Assembly (NCBI GenBank): GCA_934169535.1
Contig: CAKPOC010000011.1
Coordinates: 1 to 23,260, forward strand
Direction: 5' to 3'
DNA from: an uncultured Clostridia bacterium
GTDB lineage: Bacteria; Bacillota; Clostridia; TANB77; CAG-508
Length of the DNA stretch: 23,260 nucleotides
Positions 1 through 7,150 of this stretch are shown in pieces. The notes beneath the pieces are model-generated. The model saw nothing but the letters and a program-made list of their open reading frames with translations, was not told the DNA's origin and did no database searches. How positions within the stretch are numbered: position 1 is the stretch's first letter; each line of letters starts with the position of its first letter. The translations under genes were made by a program, and so were the position numbers.

Positions 1-16
1 CTCATTTTTCTTTCTT

Positions 17-529
17 TTATTTTTCATCTCTATTTTTAATTTCAGAAATTACAACAGAAATTTGATAAGTAAATAAAATTAGTGATGGCATTACTATTAA
101 GAATAAGAATCCCCATTTAGATTCAAGAACCATCAATATTTGTCCAACAGTTGGTATTATTTCTGTTCCATCTTCTGTTCCTATAAGATATTCACTAGAT
201 ATTTCTGTTCCACCTTCTAAAGTATAAGTTTTTTCATTATTTGTTACTTCTTTAATAGCTTCAACAGTAGCTAATTTTATTTCTACCTTTCTGTCTGATG
301 TTGTGTAAAAAAATGCTTTTCTTCCTGTAATGACTTTTGATTTTTTGTCTGCAATAACCAAATCTCCTTTTTTAAAATTTGGCACCATTTGATCATCTGA
401 GATAATTAATAGTGATTTGTCTCCAAACTCAGTTATTTTAAATCTATTATATGATAACAAGCAAATTGTAACAAAAATTGCTATTATAACATAAATAATA
501 AATATAAAACTTAAAAATTTCTTTTTCAT
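17..529 (-). CDS. SipW-like signal peptidase I homologue, catalytic dyad apparently lost
   Basis: A 170-aa membrane protein laid out like the SipW/archaeal-type signal peptidases (family S26B). There is an N-terminal membrane helix (about residues 6-26), a short extracytoplasmic domain, and a C-terminal membrane helix (about 138-160). The segment DDQMVPNFKKGDLVI (45-59) aligns with the family's G-S-M-x-P-t-x-x-G-D-x-v block, and KLATVEAI (85-92) with the v-i-T-H-R-v-v-e-i block. The nucleophilic Ser is replaced by Gln47 and the general-base His by Thr88. From family knowledge such a protein should not cleave signal peptides; a scaffold, chaperone or substrate-binding role is my inference. The start is supported by AGGAGG ahead of ATG. 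It has its own promoter and is divergent from the next gene. The family call rests on motif alignment by eye. Confidence 0.6.
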   Translation of the reverse strand: MKKKFLSFIFIIYVIIAIFVTICLLSYNRFKITEFGDKSLLIISDDQMVPNFKKGDLVIADKKSKVITGRKAFFYTTSDRKVEIKLATVEAIKEVTNNEKTYTLEGGTEISSEYLIGTEDGTEIIPTVGQILMVLESKWGFLFLIVMPSLILFTYQISVVISEIKNRDEK

Positions 530-564
530 TTTTTCCTCCTAAAGTTTTTTTTGATTTCATACTC

Positions 565-593
565 ACTATAACATAACACTTTTTATTTTTCAA
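565..593 (-). promoter_or_regulatory. Sigma-A-type promoter of the SipW-like gene
   Basis: On the minus strand there is TTGAAA (588-593), a 17-nt spacer and TATAGT (565-570), about 35 bases before the start codon. It lies back to back with the promoter of the divergent 309-aa gene. Confidence 0.6.
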
Positions 594-619
594 CTTTTTT
601 TATCTTTTTTTTGAAATCA

Positions 620-648
620 TTTACTTTTATTTTTAACAATGTTATAAT
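620..648 (+). promoter_or_regulatory. Sigma-A-type promoter of the 309-aa gene
   Basis: TTTACT (620-625), a 17-nt spacer and a consensus TATAAT (643-648), followed by a short leader with CGGAGG just before the ATG at 687. Confidence 0.6.
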
Positions 649-686
649 AATTTTAGTTTCGTTTTAAAACTATTCGGAGGTTACAA

Positions 687-1616
687 ATGATTAATTATAC
701 AGACAATAGTATAGAAGGCATAACAAAGATATTTAATTTAGAGAAAAGTTCTCTAAACACAACATATGAAATTCAAAAAATGTTTAATAAACAAATTTTA
801 TCTTTTTTAAAAAATTTTATGAGTAATTATGAAATAAATTCAAAATGTGATACAGAAAGTGAAGCATCAAAATATTTAGCAGATGCTACAAGCATATTGT
901 CAAAATCAAATGAAAACTTAAATTTGATGAAAAATTTAATATGTTTACTTGATGAAATAGATATTTCTAAAGCTCATAATATAAAAACACCAGTAAAGGA
1001 ATATAACAAGAAATTTGAAATATCTATGGATAAAATTTATAAAAACACTTCTAATATAGAAGAATTTATTCATAATATATCAATGGTAAATTTTGAAGAA
1101 ATTTTGAAAAAAGATGAATACACTAATAGCGAAAATAACCCCAAGAAAGAAAATCAAGAGATTTGTTCTTACATATCATCTGATGAATTAGATTCTTCTT
1201 TTATTGAAAATATGTTAGTAATTTCTAGTATTCAAAATAAAGTAATTCTTCCATTTACTATTCAAAAAATACATAAAATACTTTCAGAAGACTCTACATA
1301 TTCTTCAATTAATGAAGTTATTGAAAAACTATACACAAAACCACTTGATAATTATAAATTTCCAGCTATTTCTAGATTTAGAGAAGCGTATCTTTTAATT
1401 AGAAATAAAGAGAAAAAATCAAAAACAAGAGCAATTCTATTTGCTTCTGAACTATTTGCAAATTATAATTTACACCCTGCAATTATAACAGCTTGTGAAA
1501 GCCAAGAACAACTAGATATTTACTTATCATGTTTGGAAGATAATAAATTATCAGATTTTAGCTTTTTTGATATAAAATTTGAAATACCACCATCTAATAG
1601 TATGGTAAAATGTTAA
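687..1616 (+). CDS. Unrecognised 309-aa soluble protein
   Basis: I do not recognise this protein. It has no signal peptide and no membrane segment. It looks largely helical, with many Asn, Lys, Ile and Glu residues. A low-complexity acidic and polar stretch around residues 140-160 (NSENNPKKENQE) probably separates an N-terminal helical part from a C-terminal part. The C-terminal part has the most conserved-looking stretches, such as FPAISRFREAYLLIRNKEKK and RAILFASELFANYNLHPAI. The start follows CGGAGGTTACAA, a good ribosome binding site, and there is a clear promoter upstream. It is a single-gene unit between a divergent SipW-like gene and an IS remnant. It contains no CGG codon. No function can be assigned from sequence alone. 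Confidence 0.75.
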   Translation: MINYTDNSIEGITKIFNLEKSSLNTTYEIQKMFNKQILSFLKNFMSNYEINSKCDTESEASKYLADATSILSKSNENLNLMKNLICLLDEIDISKAHNIKTPVKEYNKKFEISMDKIYKNTSNIEEFIHNISMVNFEEILKKDEYTNSENNPKKENQEICSYISSDELDSSFIENMLVISSIQNKVILPFTIQKIHKILSEDSTYSSINEVIEKLYTKPLDNYKFPAISRFREAYLLIRNKEKKSKTRAILFASELFANYNLHPAIITACESQEQLDIYLSCLEDNKLSDFSFFDIKFEIPPSNSMVKC

Positions 1617-1647
1617 TAATAAAAAAGATTGTAACAGTAATTTGAAG

Positions 1648-1691
1648 TGAACCCAAAATGTTAGACAAAAAAGTTTAACAAGGAGGGTTCA
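1648..1691 (+). repeat. Inverted repeat sequestering the orfA ribosome binding site
   Basis: TGAACCC (1648-1654) is exactly complementary to GGGTTCA (1685-1691). The right arm overlaps the GGAGGG Shine-Dalgarno of orfA (1682-1687). An mRNA that starts outside the element would fold and mask the site. Transcripts starting inside the element would lack the left arm. Confidence 0.55.
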
Positions 1692-1697
1692 TTTTTT

Positions 1698-1833
1698 ATG
1701 AGTAAATATTCGAGTGAATTTAAATTAGAGGTTATAAAATATTATTTAGAAAATAATGTTGGATATCAAACAGCAATTCATTTTAATTTAGCAGGAGATT
1801 ATGTAGTTAGTAAATGGGAACGTATATATTATA
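1698..1833 (+). pseudogene. Truncated IS3-family transposase OrfA (helix-turn-helix start only)
   Basis: The start MSKYSSEFKLEVIKYYLE is the familiar opening of IS150-group OrfA proteins. It is followed by a partial helix-turn-helix, with FNLAGDYVVSKWERIYY matching the usual FNIPSxxTVxxWVRKY pattern. The open frame continues to 2084, but from about residue 46 it runs into the secA terminator and the antisense of secA, so that part has no coding meaning. The 'Lxxx(H/S)xT' recognition region is already poorly conserved. Confidence 0.65.
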
Positions 1834-1843
1834 ATGTATTACC

Positions 1844-1878
1844 AAAAAAAGAATGTCAACATATAACATTCTTTTTTT
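1844..1878 (-). terminator. Terminator of secA, structurally bidirectional
   Basis: A 13-bp perfect stem (1844-1856 with 1866-1878) surrounds a 9-base loop. Its outer part is A-rich on one side and T-rich on the other, so it could stop transcription from either strand. It lies just beyond the ancestral secA stop codon at 1885-1887. Confidence 0.7.
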
Positions 1879-1884
1879 CTATAT

Positions 1885-1931
1885 TTAAGCATTTTTTCCG
1901 TGGCAATTCTTATATTTTTTTCCACTTCCGG
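1885..1931 (-). other. Out-of-frame coding tail of SecA with a candidate +1 recoding site (CGGA)
   Basis: On the minus strand the zero frame reads TGC CGG AAG TGG and stops six codons after that TGC. Skipping one C gives TGC GGA AGT GGA and a tail encoding GSGKKYKNCHGKNA. The tail is still clean: every conserved zinc-motif residue and a stop codon are present. Either the frameshift is recent, it is a sequence error, or it is bypassed by +1 frameshifting. Confidence 0.7.
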
Positions 1932-4636
1932 CAAAAGCATGGGTCATTTCTACCAATTTTGGGTTGTTCATTTACTATTGTTTTATTCATTCCGCCTTCT
2001 TTTTGCGAAATCTTTCCGTCAACTAGGTTTATTGCTGTATCTTCAAGTCCTGCACCTGTTACTTTTGCAACATTTGTTCTTTGAACAGGGCCTTCTTGTT
2101 TTCTAAGATTTAGCATGATTTTTGCAACATCAATTCTTATGTCTTCTATCATTGCATCAAACATTTCTGTTCCTTCTAGTCTGTATTGAACCACTGGATC
2201 TTTTTGACCATATCCTTGAAGTCCTATTCCCTTTTTTAGCTCGTCCATGTTGTCTATATGATCCATCCATTTTTGGTCAACAACTTTAAGCATTACAACT
2301 CTTTCAAGTTCTCTTATATTGTCTTCTCCAATTTCTTGTTCTTTTGCTTCATAAATTTCGTGTGCTTTATTCTTTAATTCTTCAAGTAAATTTTCTACAT
2401 TTATCTTTTCTTCTTTTAAAGTTTCTATGTTAGTCAATCCAAAAGTTGTTTGTAAATCTTGTGTTAATGCTTCTTTGCTAATTTCTCCATCAACTATATG
2501 TGATTGAACAGAAATTTCCAAAGCAGAGTCAATCATGTTTAGAATGTTTTGTTTTAAGTCTTTTCCATCTAATACATCTCTTCTTTGAGCATATATAACA
2601 GATCTTTGAACATTCATTACATCATCATATTGAAGAACATTTTTTCTTATGCTAAAGTTTCTTCCTTCTACTTTCTTTTGAGCATTTTCTACTGCTCTTG
2701 AAATAATTCTAGATTCTATTGGCATATCTTCTGCAGCACCTAAAGTATTATATACTTTTGTTATTGCATCTCCACCGAAAATTTTCATTAGATCATCATC
2801 TAAGCCTATATAAAATCTTGACTCTCCTGGATCACCTTGTCTACCACTACGTCCACGAAGCTGATTGTCAATTCTTCTTGATTCATGACGTTGTGTACCA
2901 ATTATTTTTAATCCGCCAGCATCTATTACTTTTTGTTTTTCGTCTTTTATTTGGTCACTATATTTCTTTTCAAGTTCATTGAATTTTGCTCTTGCTGAAA
3001 GTATATCTTTATTTTCAGTTACATTGTGAGCTGCTGCTTCTTCTATTTCTTCATCAGAATATTTTAGCTTTCTCATTTCTTCTTTTGCTAAATATTCGCT
3101 GTTACCACCAAGCATAATATCAGTACCACGGCCTGCCATGTTTGTTGCAATTGTGATAGCTCCAAATTTACCTGCCTGTGCTATTATTTGTGCTTCTTTT
3201 TCATGATATTTAGCATTTAATACTTCATGGTTTAAACCTTCTTTATCAAGCATTTTACTTAATTTTTCTGATTTATCTATTGAAACTGTTCCTATTAAAA
3301 CTGGTTGTCCTTTTGCATGAGATTTTTTTATGTCTTCTATTACAGCTTTAAATTTAACATCTTCATTTTTGTAAATTATATCTGGTAAATCTTTTCTTAC
3401 CATTGGTTTATTTGTTGGAATTTCTACAACATCTAGCTTATAAATTTCTTGAAATTCTGATTCTTCTGTCATAGCAGTACCAGTCATACCAGATAATTTT
3501 TCGTACATTCTAAAGTAATTTTGGAATGTTATTGTTGCTAAAGTTTTTGATTCATCATTAACTTTAACTCTTTCTTTTGCTTCAATTGCTTGGTGAAGGC
3601 CATTGCTGTATCTTCTTCCATACATAATTCTTCCTGTGAACTCGTCTACGATTAGTACTTGTCCATCTTTTACAATGTAGTCTTTATCTTTTTGCATTAT
3701 TCCATTTGCATGAAGTGCTTGGTTTACATTATGAACTAATTCTGAATTTTCTAGGTCATTGAAATTTTCAAGTCCAAAGAATTCTTCCGCCTTTTTTATT
3801 CCCTTTTGTGTTAATGTTGCAGATTTTGCTTTTAAGTCAACTATGTAATCGTATTTTTCGTTGTCTTCTTCTTGTTCAAAATCTTTAACATCTTCTTCTA
3901 TTATAATTTTTGATTGAAGTTTTTTAACAAATTGGTCTGCTTTTTGGTATAAGTTTGATGACTGAGTTCCTCTTCCTGAAATTATAAGTGGGGTTCTTGC
4001 TTCATCAATTAAAATACTATCAATTTCGTCTACTATTGCATATTTTAGTTTTCTTTGAACTAATTGGTTTTTATATATAACCATATTATCTCTTAGATAA
4101 TCAAAACCAAACTCATTATTTGTTCCATATGTTACATCACAAGCATATGCAGCTTGTTTTTCTGCAGGTTTCATTCCTGCTATTACAAGGCCAACAGATA
4201 ATCCTAAAAATCTGTATAAGTTGCCCATCCACTCGCTATCACGTTTTGCTAAGTAATCGTTTACTGTAATAACATGAACGCCTTCTCCTGTAAGTGCATT
4301 TAAGTAAACTGGAAGTGTTGCAACTAAAGTTTTGCCTTCACCAGTTTTCATTTCTGCAATTCTTCCTTGATGTAAAATTATACCACCTATTAATTGTACA
4401 TCAAAATGGCGCATTCCTAAAACTCTTTTAGAAGCTTCACGAACAACCGCAAAAGCTTCTGGTAATATATCGTCTAAAGTTTCGCCGTTTTTAAGTTTTT
4501 CTTTAAAATACTGTGTTTTGCCTGTAAGTTCACTATCTGTTAATTTTTCCATTTCCGCTTCTAGTGAATTGATTTTTTTTACTATTGGCATTACTCTTTT
4601 TACTTCTTTTTCACTATATGTTTTAAATAGTCCCAT
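1910..4636 (-). CDS. secA: Preprotein translocase ATPase SecA, C-terminal zinc motif lost by a frameshift
   Basis: SecA is the cytosolic motor that drives unfolded preproteins through SecYEG. The start is MGLFK. The Walker A motif is GEGKT (99-103), and VDEIDSILIDEARTPLIISG carries Walker B with the start of the preprotein cross-linking domain. Further landmarks are IATNMAGRGTDIML and the GTQRHESRRIDNQLRGRSGRQGD motif VI, followed by the helical scaffold and wing region. As read, the protein is 908 aa and ends NDPCFCRKWKKI. One extra base at 1930-1931 shifts the frame. Removing it gives CFCGSGKKYKNCHG and a stop at 1885, i.e. the normal C-x-C-x8-C-H zinc and SecB/ribosome-binding tail of a 916-aa protein. 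The motor domains are intact, so core activity should survive. It has its own promoter at 4676-4704 and AGGAAG before the ATG. Confidence 0.96.
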   Translation of the reverse strand: MGLFKTYSEKEVKRVMPIVKKINSLEAEMEKLTDSELTGKTQYFKEKLKNGETLDDILPEAFAVVREASKRVLGMRHFDVQLIGGIILHQGRIAEMKTGEGKTLVATLPVYLNALTGEGVHVITVNDYLAKRDSEWMGNLYRFLGLSVGLVIAGMKPAEKQAAYACDVTYGTNNEFGFDYLRDNMVIYKNQLVQRKLKYAIVDEIDSILIDEARTPLIISGRGTQSSNLYQKADQFVKKLQSKIIIEEDVKDFEQEEDNEKYDYIVDLKAKSATLTQKGIKKAEEFFGLENFNDLENSELVHNVNQALHANGIMQKDKDYIVKDGQVLIVDEFTGRIMYGRRYSNGLHQAIEAKERVKVNDESKTLATITFQNYFRMYEKLSGMTGTAMTEESEFQEIYKLDVVEIPTNKPMVRKDLPDIIYKNEDVKFKAVIEDIKKSHAKGQPVLIGTVSIDKSEKLSKMLDKEGLNHEVLNAKYHEKEAQIIAQAGKFGAITIATNMAGRGTDIMLGGNSEYLAKEEMRKLKYSDEEIEEAAAHNVTENKDILSARAKFNELEKKYSDQIKDEKQKVIDAGGLKIIGTQRHESRRIDNQLRGRSGRQGDPGESRFYIGLDDDLMKIFGGDAITKVYNTLGAAEDMPIESRIISRAVENAQKKVEGRNFSIRKNVLQYDDVMNVQRSVIYAQRRDVLDGKDLKQNILNMIDSALEISVQSHIVDGEISKEALTQDLQTTFGLTNIETLKEEKINVENLLEELKNKAHEIYEAKEQEIGEDNIRELERVVMLKVVDQKWMDHIDNMDELKKGIGLQGYGQKDPVVQYRLEGTEMFDAMIEDIRIDVAKIMLNLRKQEGPVQRTNVAKVTGAGLEDTAINLVDGKISQKEGGMNKTIVNEQPKIGRNDPCFCRKWKKI

Positions 4637-4675
4637 TATAAATAATCTTCCTTTCGATATTACAAAGTTTATGTT

Positions 4676-4704
4676 ATTATATTACTAATAGCGCTATTTA
4701 GCAA
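4676..4704 (-). promoter_or_regulatory. secA promoter with a palindrome in its spacer
   Basis: On the minus strand there is TTGCTA (4699-4704), a 17-nt spacer and TATAAT (4676-4681). The spacer contains the perfect 12-bp palindrome AATAGCGCTATT (4687-4698), well placed for a repressor operator. Which protein would bind it is unknown. Confidence 0.6.
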
Positions 4705-4722
4705 GTAAAATTTGTATTTTTT

Positions 4723-5265
4723 TTATAATCCTTGTGAATTAGGAATGTACGTGGTGCTTGGTGGATAAACATATTCATCTGTTGGCACATTTACCTCCTG
4801 AATTTTATCAACTTTAATCATTGGTATTTCTCCATGATAATTACCTTTTTGTATAGTTCCTTCTATTTGTATCCAAGTTCCATCTTTATATTGTTTCCCT
4901 CCATTTAAGTCGCACAAAAAGCCTACAACTACTGCTTGCATATCTTGTGAAATAATCATTTGTCTTGCAATTACAAAATTATTATCTGAAAAGTCATATA
5001 GTCTATAAACATATCCCACAATACTTACTTTTTTTCCTATATATTTCTCTAAATTATTATGAACAGTTTGAAGTACATCTGCATAATTAGAACTTGAAAT
5101 TATATTTACTTTTTGAGTGTTTTCACATGCGGAATTATCTTTTTCTTTGTTATTTATTATTTTGCCTACACCTACAAACGCAATTATTAAAACCAAAATA
5201 AGTAGTGCAATAAATACACATTTAAATATTAAATTTTTGTCAATCTTAAAGTTAAAAATAAACAT
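4723..5265 (-). CDS. DUF1980 / TIGR03943-like small membrane-anchored protein
   Basis: A 180-aa protein with one N-terminal membrane helix (about residues 12-36) and an extracytoplasmic domain. The domain resembles the C-terminal part of the YcgQ/TIGR03943 family. It has YIGKKVSIVGYVYR (75-88), then NNFVIARQMIISQDMQAVVVGFL in the place of the usual RFVISCC-type segment, GTWIQIEGTIQ, and the closing IPMIKVDKIQEVNVPTDEYVY. Family members are usually encoded beside a DUF318 permease and are poorly characterised. Here the family's multi-helix N-terminus and its partner are absent. The gene starts 42 bases after the AI-2E-like permease, with GGAGGT before the ATG, so the two are probably co-transcribed. 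The function is unknown; the assignment rests on motif spacing. Confidence 0.6.
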   Translation of the reverse strand: MFIFNFKIDKNLIFKCVFIALLILVLIIAFVGVGKIINNKEKDNSACENTQKVNIISSSNYADVLQTVHNNLEKYIGKKVSIVGYVYRLYDFSDNNFVIARQMIISQDMQAVVVGFLCDLNGGKQYKDGTWIQIEGTIQKGNYHGEIPMIKVDKIQEVNVPTDEYVYPPSTTYIPNSQGL

Positions 5266-5307
5266 AACTACCTCCAGTCTTTATATAACTATGAGGCATT
5301 TTTTAAT

Positions 5308-6406
5308 TTATTCATATTCTCTTGAAAAGAATGACTTCATAACCCCCTGCTCTATTCTTTCTGCAAAAATATTTTTTAATATGATTAGGAGTATAGGTCC
5401 TAAAAATAATCCTAGTATTCCTGCACCCCTAAATCCTGTATACATTGCTATTAATGTAAATATAGGATGTACTCCCAGATTAGAACTTACGAGTTTTGGT
5501 TCTAGAAATTGTTTTACAATAGACATTATCATCCATAGAATAAATATTCCTAACGCGAGTTTTATATCCCCACTACAAGCAGATATTATTGCCCAAGGTA
5601 TCATTACTGCTCCGAGAACCAAATATAGGCAGGGCATCTACAAATCCTATTGCTACTGCATAAAGCAATGGATATCCAATATTAAATTTAGCAACTTTTA
5701 ATATAAATAGTCCAATTAGACAAATAACAAACGAGATTGCTACAAGTGTTAGCTCTGCTTTTAAATATGAACCTAAAGAACTTACAATTTCTTTTAAATG
5801 CTTATAAAATTTTTTTACCCACTTTTTTGGTAGGTGGTGTTCCATTTGATCCTGAATGTACACTTTATCACTACAAATTAAGTATGTTGATAAAAAAGTG
5901 ACCATTAAATATATTCCTATTGTTGGAATTTGGCTAATCCATTCTAAAAATTGTTTTAAAAAATCATTTACTCTTTTACTTACTGCTCCTATCCCATTAG
6001 AGGCCATTTCCTTTATCATTGCTGTTATATTGTCCGGTATTCTTTTAAAAGTATCTGATGTTATTAATTTTTGTAGTATATTATTTATATTTGAAACATA
6101 ACTTCCTATATTTTCTAAAAAGCTATATCCTTCGGTTACTATTGTTGCAATTCCTAATGAAAGTAATCCTAATATAATTACTAAAGTTAAGCCTATTATA
6201 ATAATAGCACTTATTTTCCTTGTTATTTTAAATTTTTTCATTAAAAATTTTATAGCAGGTTCTAATATTAAAGATATAACAAAAGCTATTAAAAAAGGTG
6301 TATAAAACACTGTTATTTTAAAGCCCAAAAATAATAATATAAGTGTAAATAAAAATATTAATATCTTCTTTAAAACTTTTGTCCAATAATTCATATCTAC
6401 AACCAT
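5308..6406 (-). pseudogene. AI-2E family transporter (YdiK/YtvI/PerM type), split by a one-base frameshift
   Basis: The first frame (6406 to 5573) encodes the N-terminal membrane helices, the soluble domain and helices up to GFVDALPIFGS. It then runs off into unrelated sequence. The second frame (down to 5308) supplies the rest of the family signature: GAVMIPWAIISA, QFLEPKLVSSNLGVHPIFTLIAMYTGF and LGLFLGPILLIIL. Removing one base at 5614 joins them as DALPIFGSGAVMIPWAI, matching the family pattern DALPxLGTGxxLIPWA. The joined product is 365 aa, the usual length. It is a polytopic membrane protein whose relatives export small molecules or ions; the true substrate is unknown. The start ATG at 6406 follows AGAGG. 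It is either a pseudogene, a sequence error, or a recoded gene with the same CGGA site as secA. Confidence 0.85.
5611..5616 (-). other. Frameshift site in the AI-2E-like gene (CGGA)
   Basis: The minus strand reads GGT TCT CGG AGC AGT in the zero frame. Skipping the C gives GGT TCT GGA GCA GTA, restoring Gly-Ser-Gly-Ala-Val. The extra base is not in a homopolymer. Confidence 0.75.
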
Positions 6407-6545
6407 ATAATAAAATCCTCTCTTTTTAGTATATTATTCCTCTTAGATTTTATTATATTCATTTTAGCCTAAATAGCCTTCTTAATATTAAGGTTACTCT
6501 AACTTATTTTCCTTTTTCATTATGTACTTTTTTATTTAAAGATAC

Positions 6546-6581
6546 AAAAAACAGAATAGAGGCTAATCTATACTGCTTTTT
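6546..6581 (-). terminator. Terminator of the CBS-domain gene
   Basis: Arms 6546-6560 and 6567-6581 form a 15-bp stem with one G-U pair and one mismatch around a 6-base loop. On the minus strand it ends in a run of six T. It sits 48 bases after the CBS gene stop, in an otherwise empty 222-base gap. Confidence 0.65.
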
Positions 6582-6628
6582 GTTCTCGTTTTTTATTACA
6601 TATATTTTTACTTTAATTTTTATAAAAT

Positions 6629-7066
6629 TTATTGGTTATTCTTTATATCTCTTCCACATATATCTTCAATAGTATTGCATAAATCTTTTTCGTTTATATA
6701 TTCATTTGCTGCAAGATCTCCAAGTGTTAATATTCCCACTACTTTATTTTTATTTACTACAGGTAGTCTTCTTACTTGTTCTTTTGCCATAATGTCTTCT
6801 GCTTTTTCTACATCATCATCACATGAACAGCATTTTATGTTAGTAGACATTATATCAGATACTTTTGTACTACTCATATTTTTATCGCAATTTACAGCTC
6901 TTAATATTATATCTCTATCTGTTACAATACCTACTAAATTATTTGAATTATCACATACAGGAGTACATCCTACATGGCAATCGCACATCATTTTTGCACA
7001 GTCTTTAACTGAAGTATCTGGCCTTACACAGTTTACTTCATCACACATACAATCTTTTACTTTCAT
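6629..7066 (-). CDS. Cysteine-rich CBS-pair protein
   Basis: A 145-aa stand-alone Bateman module of two CBS domains. The first includes VGIVTDRDIILRAV (45-58). The second includes VSDIM (69-73), EQVRRLPVV (96-104) and VGILTLGDLA (110-119). CBS pairs usually sense adenosyl ligands or ions. Fourteen of the 145 residues are Cys (6, 8, 13, 23, 28, 30, 34, 38, 60, 79, 80, 82, 130, 137), including C-x-C and CCxC clusters at the start of each domain. These positions in common relatives are often Ile, Thr, Ala or Ser. A metal, Fe-S or redox-sensing role is my inference. The start ATG follows AGGAAG. It is a single gene with its own terminator, downstream of murD. Confidence 0.85.
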   Translation of the reverse strand: MKVKDCMCDEVNCVRPDTSVKDCAKMMCDCHVGCTPVCDNSNNLVGIVTDRDIILRAVNCDKNMSSTKVSDIMSTNIKCCSCDDDVEKAEDIMAKEQVRRLPVVNKNKVVGILTLGDLAANEYINEKDLCNTIEDICGRDIKNNQ

Positions 7067-7150
7067 TTTAAAAAACTTCCTTTCCTTAAAGTATAATATT
7101 ATTATGTACTAAGAAGTTTTTTATATGTAATTAAATATTTCCAAATGTTT

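Larger units (their letters stand above)
1648..1833 (+). mobile_element. Remnant of an IS3-family (IS150-group) insertion sequence, left end only
   Basis: The stretch beginning TGAACCCAAAATGTTAGACA (1648-1667) has the form of an IS150-group terminal inverted repeat. It is followed by a ribosome binding site and the first part of orfA. After about 45 codons the similarity stops, roughly ten bases before the secA terminator. No orfB, no right-hand repeat and no target duplication are visible, so this is a deletion remnant that cannot transpose. Its right boundary is approximate. Confidence 0.65.

Noticed and set aside
1910..2084. Extension of the transposase fragment to 128 aa as a real protein
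   Set aside because: After about residue 45 the frame runs through the secA terminator and the antisense of secA; the residues have no transposase character.
2719..2982. Leu/His-rich plus-strand frame inside secA (similar frames inside murD, uvrA and fucO)
   Set aside because: These are antisense shadows of conserved minus-strand genes, with biased composition and no ribosome binding site.
5117..5701. 194-aa plus-strand frame across the AI-2E-like gene
   Set aside because: It is antisense to two genes with recognisable protein families, and its sequence resembles no real protein.
6407..6628. Possible riboswitch or small RNA in the 222-base gap
   Set aside because: Apart from the terminator at 6546-6581 I see only AT-rich sequence and no known riboswitch core.
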